64,000 bases of DNA. Source: Lacticaseibacillus suilingensis (GTDB lineage Bacteria > Bacillota > Bacilli > Lactobacillales > Lactobacillaceae). The stretch spans positions 84,382 to 148,381 of the forward strand of contig NZ_BOLV01000005.1 of assembly GCF_016861845.1 (NCBI RefSeq). The letters are read 5' to 3'. Positions 48,158 through 56,505 of the stretch are shown here, piece after piece. Within the stretch, counting starts at the first letter, position 1; every line of letters begins with the position of its first letter. A model generated the notes under the pieces. The model saw nothing but the letters and a program-made list of their open reading frames with translations, did no database searches and was not told where the DNA came from. A program made the position numbers and the translations under genes.

Positions 48158-49051
48158 ATGCGGTTTGTGATAGGAATCGACAGCGGTGGGACCCATATTG
48201 TTGCTCAGGTCATCAGTTTAGATGGCGAGGTGCTAAGTACTTATCAAGCCGGGCAAGGTAATCTGCTGGTAAATTTTGAGGAAACCAAGAATAATCTGGT
48301 CAAAGTATTAGAGGAAATTGGGCATGATTACGCGTTGACATCATGTGAGGGCATTGTGATTGGCATTGCCGGTGCAGAAACTGCCGGTGGAGCACCAGCA
48401 TTGCTAAAGCACCTCAGCAAAAGCTACGCTGGTCCCATCGAATTGATGAGTGATGCGACACTGGGCTTGTGGAATACCCTCGAAGGTGCCAATGGCATCT
48501 TGGCTATCGCTGGTACTGGGTCTGCAGTGTTTGCCAAACAGGAGCATCATATTCTCCGCGTTGGTGGCTGGGGATACTTGATTGGTGATGAGGGGAGTGC
48601 TTACGATATTGCTCGCCGGACGTTGCAAGCCATCACCCACTTCCAGGATACACAAGAGGCGCCGGTTTTTGTTCAGCTATTTCTTGATCAGACGCCAGCG
48701 CAAACAGTTAATGAATTGGTATCACGGGTTTACAGCATGTCGCGCAAAGAGATTGCAGAATTTGCCATGATCACCGCTGCGCTGGCGGAGCAAGATGACA
48801 CTGCAAAAAGCATCATCGAGCAGGCCGCCACTGCATTAGCAGATCAAGTAGGATTGATGATTACCCGAGTTAACCCTGATGGACCTCTCAAAGTGGCAGA
48901 GTCGGGGACCGTTTTGTTACACAACAAAACCTATCGCCAGGCCTTTGAAAAGGCAATTAAAAACCAGCAATCTAACGTGCAATTCCTGACGACGACGCGG
49001 AATAATGCTTGTGGTGCATTCTACTGGTTTAAAGCAAAGGAAGGAAATTAG
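48158..49051 (+). CDS. BadF/BcrA-type sugar kinase (MurK-like)
   Basis: The 297-residue ATPase has the actin-like kinase motifs: phosphate-1 FVIGIDSGGTHIVAQV (3-18), ILAIAGTGSAVFA (phosphate-2) and GGWGYLIGDEGSAYDIARR. It matches the GlcNAc/MurNAc kinase subgroup, of which MurK of Clostridium phosphorylates both sugars at C6. In this cluster it would supply MurNAc-6-P or GlcNAc-6-P from unphosphorylated sugars. AAGGAAG lies before the ATG. Five nt separate it from mupG. Confidence 0.85.
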   Translation: MRFVIGIDSGGTHIVAQVISLDGEVLSTYQAGQGNLLVNFEETKNNLVKVLEEIGHDYALTSCEGIVIGIAGAETAGGAPALLKHLSKSYAGPIELMSDATLGLWNTLEGANGILAIAGTGSAVFAKQEHHILRVGGWGYLIGDEGSAYDIARRTLQAITHFQDTQEAPVFVQLFLDQTPAQTVNELVSRVYSMSRKEIAEFAMITAALAEQDDTAKSIIEQAATALADQVGLMITRVNPDGPLKVAESGTVLLHNKTYRQAFEKAIKNQQSNVQFLTTTRNNACGAFYWFKAKEGN

Positions 49052-49056
49052 TCATT

Positions 49057-50148
49057 ATGACAATGAGACAACTGGGTCTGTCAATCTATCCCAACCACAG
49101 CAATGAGGCGGAAGATAAAGCCTATTTGCTGTTGGGCGAAAAGTACGGTTTCACACGCATCTTTATGAGCATGCTTGAGGCGAATGACGTCAAAGCCACC
49201 GAGGAAAAATTTCGCCGGATTATCGAATTTGGGAATCAACACGGTTTCAAAACCACCCTGGACGTTTCACCACGGATTTTTGATCAACTAGGTATTTCTT
49301 ACACTGATCTTGCGTTTTTTAAGCGGATTGGCGTTGCTGCAGTGCGATTGGACCAAGGGTTTAATGGCATTACCGAAGCTGATCTTTCCTACAATCCTGA
49401 GCAGTTAATTATTGAATTGAACATGAGCAATGATACCGGATATCTGGACAATATCTTGAGCTATCAGGCTAATGTGCCGTTTTTATATGGCTGTCACAAC
49501 TTTTATCCTCAGGTGGGGACAGGGCTGGAAGATGAATTTTTTGAACGCTGCACGAAGCGTTTCAAGAGCCGGGGCATTCACACGGCGGCATTTGTGTCGA
49601 GCCAGGTAGGAACGCAAGGCCCGTGGAACGTTAATGATGGTTTACCAACAAGAGAAAGCGACCGCTACTTGCCCATCACCACTCAAGCCAAGTCGATGTT
49701 TATGAGCGGCTTAATCGATGATGTCATCATCGGCAATGCGTATGCCAGCGAGGCGGAATTGAAGGCGTTGGCTGCATTAGATCGTTACAAGTTAAGTTTC
49801 AACGTGCAGACAGTGGCCGGGATCAACCCGGTTGAGCGCCAAATCTTGTTACAAGAAAACCATTATCGGCGCGGCGATAGTAATGCACTGGTGGCTCGCT
49901 CCACCGAGTCGCGTGTGAAATATCGGCCAGATGCTAACCGACCCCATGACAATACGCACGATTTTGAGCGTGGTGATATTCTGATTGGCAATGATGACTT
50001 TGGCGTGTATAAAAACGAACTTCAAGTGGTGCTTAAACCGCACCATGACCTGAGAAAAAATAAAGTAGGCAGCATTGATGACGCAGAGCTACCACTGCTG
50101 AAGTACCTGTATCCTTGGACCAAATTCACTTTTACGGCAGCTGATTAG
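49057..50148 (+). CDS. mupG: 6-phospho-N-acetylmuramidase MupG (GH170, DUF871)
   Basis: The 363-residue cytoplasmic TIM-barrel plus C-terminal beta-barrel protein matches DUF871. Landmarks are LGLSIYPNHS at the start, the GFTRIFMSML segment, DVSPRIF, VRLDQGFNG and YGCHNFYPQVGTGL. MupG of Staphylococcus aureus cleaves MurNAc-6-P-GlcNAc imported by the PTS into MurNAc-6-P and GlcNAc, and MurQ then acts on the former. It is encoded in one unit with the sugar kinase that could phosphorylate the released GlcNAc. Both MTM... starts are possible. Confidence 0.9.
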   Translation: MTMRQLGLSIYPNHSNEAEDKAYLLLGEKYGFTRIFMSMLEANDVKATEEKFRRIIEFGNQHGFKTTLDVSPRIFDQLGISYTDLAFFKRIGVAAVRLDQGFNGITEADLSYNPEQLIIELNMSNDTGYLDNILSYQANVPFLYGCHNFYPQVGTGLEDEFFERCTKRFKSRGIHTAAFVSSQVGTQGPWNVNDGLPTRESDRYLPITTQAKSMFMSGLIDDVIIGNAYASEAELKALAALDRYKLSFNVQTVAGINPVERQILLQENHYRRGDSNALVARSTESRVKYRPDANRPHDNTHDFERGDILIGNDDFGVYKNELQVVLKPHHDLRKNKVGSIDDAELPLLKYLYPWTKFTFTAAD

Positions 50149-50159
50149 TTCAAGCTTAG

Positions 50160-50241
50160 AAATGAAATTTCATTTTTTTAACAAAATGATTGAAACATAA
50201 AATCAAGATGCTATACTGTAGTTGCAAATAAAGCGTTTGCA
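50160..50241 (+). promoter_or_regulatory. Promoter, palindrome and cre of the EIIC-namZ unit
   Basis: A perfect 16-bp palindrome AAATGAAATTTCATTT (50160-50175) lies just upstream of -35 TTGAAA (50190-50195) and -10 TATACT (50212-50217; 16-bp spacer). A cre-like ATAAAGCGTTTGCA (50228-50241) follows the -10, with TGCAAA/TTTGCA symmetry around it. The palindrome is a candidate RpiR operator. Confidence 0.65.
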
Positions 50242-50256
50242 GAAAGGGATGTCAAC

Positions 50257-51573
50257 ATGCAAAAGTTTTTAAATTGGATTGAAGCTAAAATGATGCCACC
50301 GATGGTTAAACTTTCCCAGAACCGATACTTGGTCTCGATTCGTGATGGGATTATCGCCACCATGCCGTTGGTGATGTTAGGTAGCTTCTTTGTTCTGATT
50401 GCTCAGTTTCCAATTGGGGCTTGGACTAAGTTCGTAGCCCCGTATGTGGCAACAATCATGTTACCTTACCGGATCACCGTTGGTTTGATGGCGGTTTACG
50501 CTGCTTTTGGGATCGGGTATCAACTGGCTAAGCATTACGAACTGGATGCATTATCAAGTGGGTTGATCTCGATGGGCGCCTTCTTGATGACCACCATTCC
50601 AGTCTTAGCCAATGATGCTGCTAATGCCAAGGTTTCATTGGGCATGGTAATGCCAATGACTTATCTTGGTGGATCTGGTATGTTTACTGCGATTATTGTC
50701 GCGATTTTCTCAACAGAAATCATTCATTTTTGTGCCAAACATAACATCACCATTAAGATGCCAGATCAAGTTCCGGAATCAGTTTCCAAATCATTTGCCG
50801 CTATCATTCCATCAGCGGTCGTTATCATTGTTGTTTGGGTAATTTCTGGTGTGCTTCACTTCAACATTAATAGTGCTTTGATGACACTCTTCAAGCCAAT
50901 TGTTGATGTTGGCATGAACTCATACTTTGGCCTTGTCTTACCACCACTTCTGATTACCCTACTCTGGGCAACTGGTATTCATGGCGATTCGATTATCGGT
51001 AATCTGGTGCGGCCATTTTGGCTGATTCTCTGGCAGCAAAATGCTGATGCCGTCGCTGCCGGTCATGCCGCTGCCAACATTGCGACAGAAGGTTTCTACA
51101 CCTTTGTTTGGATTGGCGGTTCAGGTGGTACGTTAGCCCTTTGCTTGATTGCCATGCTATTTGCGAAGTCAGCTTACTTAAAGCAAATTGGTAAATTGGC
51201 CTTTATCCCTGGGGTCTTCAATATTAACGAACCTATTATTTTCGGGGCGCCTGTTGTTTTGAACCCACTGCTGGCCATTCCATTTATTGTCGGACCGTTC
51301 ATCACTTCCACGATTACTTACTTTGCGATGTACTTTGATCTCGTGAATAAAACTTCAATGCTTGCGCCATTCACGGTGCCATTCCCAATCATGGGTTACA
51401 TGATTACGCAAGCCGATGTGCGGGCCGTTGTGCTCATGCTCCTCAACTTTGCCATTTACCTGGCTATCTACTATCCATTCACAATGATGTATGATAAACA
51501 GTTGTTGAAGCAAGAACGTGAAGAAAAAGCGGAAGAAGACGCTGAAGCAGCTGGTACGTCCGCGACAGCATAG
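50257..51573 (+). CDS. PTS lactose/cellobiose-family EIIC in the MurNAc cluster
   Basis: The 438-residue membrane permease has the CelB pattern: LNWIEAKMMPPMVKLSQNRY, LLWATGIHGDSIIGNLVRPF, and KLAFIPGVFNINEPIIFG with the conserved Asn-Glu. Known MurNAc transporters (MurP) are glucose-family EIIBC proteins; here a lactose-family EIIC sits with mupG, murQ and namZ, so the substrate is likely a muropeptide disaccharide or MurNAc-containing sugar. No EIIA or EIIB is encoded nearby. GAAAGGG lies before the ATG. Confidence 0.9.
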   Translation: MQKFLNWIEAKMMPPMVKLSQNRYLVSIRDGIIATMPLVMLGSFFVLIAQFPIGAWTKFVAPYVATIMLPYRITVGLMAVYAAFGIGYQLAKHYELDALSSGLISMGAFLMTTIPVLANDAANAKVSLGMVMPMTYLGGSGMFTAIIVAIFSTEIIHFCAKHNITIKMPDQVPESVSKSFAAIIPSAVVIIVVWVISGVLHFNINSALMTLFKPIVDVGMNSYFGLVLPPLLITLLWATGIHGDSIIGNLVRPFWLILWQQNADAVAAGHAAANIATEGFYTFVWIGGSGGTLALCLIAMLFAKSAYLKQIGKLAFIPGVFNINEPIIFGAPVVLNPLLAIPFIVGPFITSTITYFAMYFDLVNKTSMLAPFTVPFPIMGYMITQADVRAVVLMLLNFAIYLAIYYPFTMMYDKQLLKQEREEKAEEDAEAAGTSATA

Positions 51574-51593
51574 TATTTAGGAGGTTTAGATCG

Positions 51594-51857
51594 ATGCGTA
51601 AAAAATTAACGATTCACGGCAATCTTTCTGAGGGAGGCGTTAAGTATGTGGCACAACGCTATGCGATGCCATTAGGCTTAACGGGTGTCTCCTCAAGAGG
51701 GCCTGAGGGTACCATCGTGGTCGAAATTCAAGGCGATCAGAAGAAAATTGAGCAATTTAAGACCAAAATGGCCAAGGGCAATCAGTTCTTTTCTGTGGAG
51801 CGCATCGATGAAGAAGATATGCCTGAAGTGGCTGAAAAAATGTTCAGGATTGGCTGA
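51594..51857 (+). CDS. Acylphosphatase-like protein with altered active site
   Basis: An 87-residue protein with the size and pattern of acylphosphatase (LTIHGNLSEGGVKYVAQ, LGLTGVSSRGPEGTIVVEIQG). In the family the first loop reads QGVGFR with the catalytic Arg, and the second strand has Asn in V-x-N. Here these are GGVKY and VSSRG, so both the Arg and the Asn appear to be missing. A binding or regulatory role is therefore more likely than acylphosphate hydrolysis. AGGAGG lies upstream; it overlaps the NamZ gene by one base (TGATG). Confidence 0.75.
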   Translation: MRKKLTIHGNLSEGGVKYVAQRYAMPLGLTGVSSRGPEGTIVVEIQGDQKKIEQFKTKMAKGNQFFSVERIDEEDMPEVAEKMFRIG

Positions 51858-53005
51858 TGACGATGGAGCTAGGCAACGAAGCCGTTAACGAATACGCGGC
51901 GTTACTTGCGGGCAAACGCGTAGGGTTAGTGACAAACTTCAGCGGGTTAACCGCGACGTTTAAGCCAACGTACCAGGTATTGAACGAGCTTAGCGCTGGT
52001 GTCACTAAGCTATTTACACCAGAACATGGCCTTCACGGAATTGCCGGTGCAGGTGAAAGCGTTGAGAGCTACTTCGATAATGCACTTAACCTTGAAGTTG
52101 TCAGCCTTTACGGTAGCCACCGCGCACCTGCAGGGGATGATTTCACTGATATCGATGTGTTGGCCTTTGATATCCAAGACATCGGTGTCCGCTACTACAC
52201 GTATATCTACACCTTGCTAGAGTCGATGCAAGCCGCAGCGCAGGCGAACATGCCAGTGTTGGTTTTTGACCGGCCTTTACCCTTAGGGCGGCAGCAGCCG
52301 GTGGGACAAGCGATGACCCATGATTATTTCTCATTCGTGGGCCTGCTGCCCTTACCGAATCGCTATGAGCTAACCATTGGCGAGTTGGCGGCATGGATTA
52401 AAGATCACCTAACACCGCAGTTGCAATTAACCGTCGCAATCATGCGGGGCTGGGATGCTAGTCGAAACTTGTTAGATAATGGTCTACCGTGGGTTGCCCC
52501 TTCGCCTAATCTGGCCACTTTGGATGCGTTGCGGTTATATCCAGGACTGTGTTTACTGGAAGGCACGAATGTCTCTGAAGGCCGCGGCACGGTGAAGCCA
52601 TTCGAACAATTTGGAGCTCCTTGGATCGATGCGAATCAACTGGCGAATTGCTTGACTGAAACTGCAGCGCAGGACGACCATCTTCGGTTTCAACCAGTCT
52701 GGTTTGAACCGCTAGCCTCCAAGCACACACATGAGATTTGCCAAGGCGTGCAAGTGCACATCATGGATAATGCATTTAATCCGCTTACATTAGGGTATAA
52801 TGTGTTGAAAGCAATGATGACACTTTGGCCAGATCGGTTCACCATGGATCTGGTGTCGCCTGTAATTGGTACGAAGCATCGGTTTATCGAATATTTAGCA
52901 GGCCGCCAGCTGCAAACAATTGCGGATCTTGACGCTGGCATTGAGTTGAGTGGGGTAACTGACCACAAATTCTGGCAGGAAAGCCGTGCTTATTACCGTT
53001 ACTGA
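51857..53005 (+). CDS. namZ: DUF1343/NamZ-family exo-N-acetylmuramidase (GH171), no signal peptide
   Basis: The 382-residue protein matches NamZ/DUF1343, exo-acting enzymes that remove MurNAc from the non-reducing end of peptidoglycan fragments. Landmarks: KRVGLVTNFSGL, KLFTPEHGLHG, DIDVLAFDIQDIGVRYYTYI (with the IQD-x-G-x-R-Y-Y-T-Y signature), VFDRPLPLG and LLEGTNVSEGRGT. Bacillus NamZ is secreted; this protein has no signal sequence, so it would act inside the cell on imported fragments. It is coupled to the acylphosphatase-like gene by TGATG. Confidence 0.88.
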   Translation: MTMELGNEAVNEYAALLAGKRVGLVTNFSGLTATFKPTYQVLNELSAGVTKLFTPEHGLHGIAGAGESVESYFDNALNLEVVSLYGSHRAPAGDDFTDIDVLAFDIQDIGVRYYTYIYTLLESMQAAAQANMPVLVFDRPLPLGRQQPVGQAMTHDYFSFVGLLPLPNRYELTIGELAAWIKDHLTPQLQLTVAIMRGWDASRNLLDNGLPWVAPSPNLATLDALRLYPGLCLLEGTNVSEGRGTVKPFEQFGAPWIDANQLANCLTETAAQDDHLRFQPVWFEPLASKHTHEICQGVQVHIMDNAFNPLTLGYNVLKAMMTLWPDRFTMDLVSPVIGTKHRFIEYLAGRQLQTIADLDAGIELSGVTDHKFWQESRAYYRY

Positions 53006-53018
53006 GAGGATGATACTA

Positions 53019-53345
53019 ATGGGTTATGCGATTATGATGTTTTTAGTATTGGCGGTGCTCTTTACGGCTGCGCTAGCGCTGGTGGGTTGGGTTTATCAAA
53101 GTGGCCACCGAATTTACGGGACACTTGTTGGCTTTGCCAGCTTTATCTTGCTCATTGTGGCGCAGGCCATCACGAATAATCGAATTGCCCTGATTGCCTT
53201 TCAAGTCGTTTTCTTGTTTGGATGCATTGTCTTTTTCATGGCAGCGACTAGAAACTATAAGCTGTTTATGGCGGGAGAAGGCAAAGGGTGGTTGGCCAAT
53301 CGCGTGCGGAAAATGCAAGCCTTGAGCAAAAATCATCCGCATTAA
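53019..53345 (+). CDS. Small membrane protein of unknown function
   Basis: A 108-residue protein with three hydrophobic segments (about 2-27, 33-53, 55-78) and a basic C-terminal tail (WLANRVRKMQALSKN). The ATG at 53019 has GAGAGG 9 nt upstream; the frame is open to 52986 inside namZ. It lies 13 nt after namZ and is the last gene before a terminator, so belongs to the EIIC-namZ unit. I do not recognise the family. Confidence 0.65.
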   Translation: MGYAIMMFLVLAVLFTAALALVGWVYQSGHRIYGTLVGFASFILLIVAQAITNNRIALIAFQVVFLFGCIVFFMAATRNYKLFMAGEGKGWLANRVRKMQALSKNHPH

Positions 53346-53360
53346 AAAAACAAATCCGGG

Positions 53361-53395
53361 AAAAGTTTTGATAACAGGCTTATCAGAACTTTTTT
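53361..53395 (+). terminator. Terminator directly upstream of the RpiR gene
   Basis: A 14-bp stem AAAAGTTTTGATAA/TTATCAGAACTTTT (one G-T pair) with a 5-nt loop and a T tail lies immediately before the ribosome site (AAGGGGG) of the co-directional RpiR gene. It limits read-through into rpiR and the acetyltransferases. Confidence 0.8.
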
Positions 53396-53416
53396 CTTCT
53401 TTAAGGGGGAATCAAG

Positions 53417-54277
53417 ATGAATTTTCAGAATCGAGTTCGTATCAGCCAAGATGATCTCACTGCCGCAGAGTCGAAGGTTGCGCAATACGTGTTAGAACAT
53501 CCGGAGGAAACGGTTAATTATAGCGTGGATCAGCTTGCCAAGCTGGCAGGTGCGAGTTCTGCGACAGTGGTCAGAATGGTGAAGAAACTTGATATTGATT
53601 CCTTCACGGCGATGAAGATTATGCTCTCGATGGATCTGGTTGAAGGAAAAGAAGACGACGAGAAACAGCTTGATATCAAAGCCAATGAATCCTTTGGCTC
53701 GATTCGCGACAAGTTAGCTGAAAATGAGACCAAAAATATTGAGCAGACCAAGAGCTTACTGAAGTCAGATGATTGCAACAAAGCAGTGAACCGCCTCAAA
53801 CAAACCAATACGCTTTATGTCTTTGGGGTCGGCGCGTCTTCTTTGGCGGCAGAAAATATTCGGCAAAAATGGGCCAGAATCGGCTTGCGCGTCGTGGTTG
53901 GCCGTGATGTCAATGTATTTTTGACGGAGTTAAGCAACGCCACCAAAGACGATACGCTGTGGCTCGTTTCAAATTCAGGTGAGACACCGGAAATCTTATA
54001 CGTAGCGAATTATGCTAAGGAGAGCGGCTTGTTTTTGATTACCTTGACGATGTTCGGCCAGAACCACTTGGCTAAATTAGGTGATGTTTCACTGAAAACC
54101 ATTAAACCGATGGAGCCAGATGTTCGTGTGGGGGCGACGAACTCGATTACAGGCCAGTTTTTCGTCATTGACGTCATTCTATATCTCTACTTCAGTCAGG
54201 ACTTTGATCGCAGTTTTGCTGCCATTACCGCTTCTAAGCGCTTAGCTAAAAACTATAAGTCACAGTTTAAAAATTAA
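53417..54277 (+). CDS. RpiR-family regulator (MurR-like)
   Basis: The 286-residue protein has the RpiR helix-turn-helix (about 1-75; AKLAGASSATVVRMVKKLD) and a SIS domain (about 125-260; LYVFGVGASSLAAENIRQKW, LVSNSGETPE), the arrangement of MurR, which binds MurNAc-6-P. Its place in the MurNAc cluster makes it the likely controller of mupG, the EIIC unit and murQ. It has no clear promoter of its own between the terminator and its ATG, so its expression may come from read-through. AAGGGGG lies 8 nt before the ATG. Confidence 0.85.
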   Translation: MNFQNRVRISQDDLTAAESKVAQYVLEHPEETVNYSVDQLAKLAGASSATVVRMVKKLDIDSFTAMKIMLSMDLVEGKEDDEKQLDIKANESFGSIRDKLAENETKNIEQTKSLLKSDDCNKAVNRLKQTNTLYVFGVGASSLAAENIRQKWARIGLRVVVGRDVNVFLTELSNATKDDTLWLVSNSGETPEILYVANYAKESGLFLITLTMFGQNHLAKLGDVSLKTIKPMEPDVRVGATNSITGQFFVIDVILYLYFSQDFDRSFAAITASKRLAKNYKSQFKN

Positions 54278-54292
54278 GGAGGGAGCGAAAAC

Positions 54293-55459
54293 ATGCAAGT
54301 TCGAGGTTTTCAAACCCAATCTGATGTTGATCAATCGATTGAACTTCGAAAATATGTTTTTCATTCACAATACACGGCGCAGAAGGCCAAGGACTACCGG
54401 TGTCTGCTCAACATGGGCCAAGGAATCGGGGCGTTTGACGATGATGAACTAAAAGGCCAATTGATTAATCTGCCTCTTACTGTGAATTTTTATGGCCAGT
54501 CGTTAAGAGCCGTGGGTATTAACCATGTTGGCGTCTACCCCGAAGCACGCGGGCGTGGAATCGCCACCCAATTGGTTCGCCAAAGCTTAATGGAGGCACA
54601 TCGGCTTGGGCAAGTCGTGGCGATATTGCAGCCATTTGCGCCTTCATTTTACCGGCAATTTGGGTACGAGCTGTATACGCAGCGCCTTCATTATGAAATA
54701 CCTGTGGAACGCTATCCGAATTTTCCCATCGATCGCGTTTATACTGTAGCGAGGAAGCAGCCGGCAGAATTGACAGGTGATCAAATTGATGCGATCCAAG
54801 CGCTGTACACGCAAGAGGTTCATCAAACTCACGGTATGCCATTTCGGGATGCCCCATGGTGGCAGCGGCAAGCGGCCCAGTATCCAGACTTGAATTATGC
54901 CCTGCTGTACCTTCACTCATCGGTGGTTGCTTATCTGAGCTATCGTAAGGTGGATACTACGATTGAAGTGGTTGATTTGATTGCCGCTGAAAATCATTGG
55001 CGGCAACAGTTGCTAGGCTTTCTTGCTGCCCATCAATCTAACGTGTTTAAAATCGTTGGGATGTCAACGACCGCCAAGGCGCTTAGTTTTGACTTCGACG
55101 ATCCGCGAATTGAACAGTATATTTACCAGGACACGATGGCAAGAATTGTTGATATACCTGCCTTCTTTCAATTCTGGTTAAGTGCTTTTCCAATCCAACA
55201 GAGCATTCAGTTTAGTGTGAAAGACGAGTCCGCGCCTTGGAATTCTGGCACCTATACTTTGAACGCCCAGGGGGTCGATTACACCGCAGAAATAACGCAG
55301 GAACTCGTCTCGCCGCAAACCCTGGCCGCGATTTTTCTAAGCTTTCTGACCACTGCCCAACTGGACAAGTTGTTCGACGCAACTCAGAAGCGTTGCGTGC
55401 ATGACCTGATTGCATTGACAGGTGGAAAGCAAATTGCACACTTTATCACTGAATTTTAG
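54293..55459 (+). CDS. Eis-family GNAT acetyltransferase
   Basis: The 388-residue protein matches the enhanced-intracellular-survival (Eis) type: a first GNAT domain with acetyl-CoA motif GVYPEARGRGIATQLVRQ (about 80-97), a second degenerate GNAT domain (about 150-280) and a C-terminal SCP2-like domain (about 290-388). Eis enzymes acetylate amines of aminoglycosides, peptides or proteins. It starts 16 nt after the RpiR gene, in one unit with a second GNAT gene. Acetylation of amino sugars or peptides from the wall is a guess from context. Confidence 0.82.
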   Translation: MQVRGFQTQSDVDQSIELRKYVFHSQYTAQKAKDYRCLLNMGQGIGAFDDDELKGQLINLPLTVNFYGQSLRAVGINHVGVYPEARGRGIATQLVRQSLMEAHRLGQVVAILQPFAPSFYRQFGYELYTQRLHYEIPVERYPNFPIDRVYTVARKQPAELTGDQIDAIQALYTQEVHQTHGMPFRDAPWWQRQAAQYPDLNYALLYLHSSVVAYLSYRKVDTTIEVVDLIAAENHWRQQLLGFLAAHQSNVFKIVGMSTTAKALSFDFDDPRIEQYIYQDTMARIVDIPAFFQFWLSAFPIQQSIQFSVKDESAPWNSGTYTLNAQGVDYTAEITQELVSPQTLAAIFLSFLTTAQLDKLFDATQKRCVHDLIALTGGKQIAHFITEF

Positions 55460-55500
55460 TGTCGTTTCAGCGGCTTCAGAAACGATTAGGGGAGGAAACA

Positions 55501-56448
55501 ATGGCAATCGCAACTTTTTCGTCCCAGTATCTCGATGCCACGATTCAGGTCTGGAATCAAACCTTGGCGGCTGATCCAATCGATCTTGCCGGCTTCACGA
55601 ACCGAGTTTTACTGGATTCAAAGTTCGATGCGCAGCATTTTCTTTTAATGCTTGACGGCCGCCAGGTGGTCGGTTTTCTCTGGGCAACAGCCGACCAGGC
55701 AACACGGCAAGGGTGGCTGATCGCGATGGGCGTTTTGCCGCAAGCACAGCATCAAAGGCGGGGAGCGAGTCTGGTGACTCGTATTCAGCAGATTTTTGTT
55801 GGTGAAGGTGCTCAGCAGATTACCCTCGCCGCGTACCCTGCAAGTTATCTCTTTCCAGGCGTGGATACAGCCGCCTACCCGAACGCGTTGCCATTCTTTC
55901 AGAAGTTAGGTTTTGTGAAGAGCGGTGAGGCCGTGTCGATGCAGCGCTCCTTAGTGAATTACCACCGGCCAATCAATTTCGACCAAGTATTAACCCAAGT
56001 CGAAGCTTTGGGGATTAAAATCAGGCCATTCCAACTGAGTGATACCTATTCGCTTTTAATGTTGCTTAGCCAAGACTTTGCCCCAGATTGGCAAGTCAAT
56101 GTGCGCCAGGCAATCAAAAGCGGCTTGGCGTCAAGGACCATCATCGTTGCAGTTAATCAACACGATGAAATTAATGGTTACTGTCAGCGGGCGATTGATG
56201 CTAGCGCTGGGCGGTTTGGCCCCTTTGGCGTCAGAAGCGATATGCGTCGTCAGCACCTAGGGTATGTCCTTTTCCATACCATGTTGATCACAATGGTAAA
56301 GCAACATATCTATCACGTGTATTTTTTTTGGACCGATGGAGACGCCCAAAGATTCTACGCAAAGAATGGGCTGATTGTTTATCGAAGCTATTCGTTACTA
56401 AAGCAGACGTTAGCTGAGAATCCACAAACGCAAATAATCGATCAGTAA
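55501..56448 (+). CDS. Double-GNAT acetyltransferase
   Basis: The 315-residue protein contains two GNAT folds: the first (about 1-150) with MGVLPQAQHQRRGASLV as acetyl-CoA loop, the second (about 175-300) with GVRSDMRRQHLGYVLF and a FYAKNGL beta-bulge. The ATG at 55501 has GGGGAGG 6 nt upstream; 14 codons before it lack support. It ends the rpiR-eis-gnat unit at a strong terminator. Substrate unknown. Confidence 0.8.
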   Translation: MAIATFSSQYLDATIQVWNQTLAADPIDLAGFTNRVLLDSKFDAQHFLLMLDGRQVVGFLWATADQATRQGWLIAMGVLPQAQHQRRGASLVTRIQQIFVGEGAQQITLAAYPASYLFPGVDTAAYPNALPFFQKLGFVKSGEAVSMQRSLVNYHRPINFDQVLTQVEALGIKIRPFQLSDTYSLLMLLSQDFAPDWQVNVRQAIKSGLASRTIIVAVNQHDEINGYCQRAIDASAGRFGPFGVRSDMRRQHLGYVLFHTMLITMVKQHIYHVYFFWTDGDAQRFYAKNGLIVYRSYSLLKQTLAENPQTQIIDQ

Positions 56449-56451
56449 TGC

Positions 56452-56496
56452 AAAGAACCGGCCTCGTTAACCACTTGTTGACGAGGCTGGTTCTTT
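56452..56496. terminator. Bidirectional intrinsic terminator
   Basis: A 16-bp stem AAAGAACCGGCCTCGT/ACGAGGCTGGTTCTTT with one G-T pair (56452-56467, 56481-56496) lies between convergent genes. Confidence 0.85.
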
Positions 56497-56505
56497 ACGC
56501 TGAGC

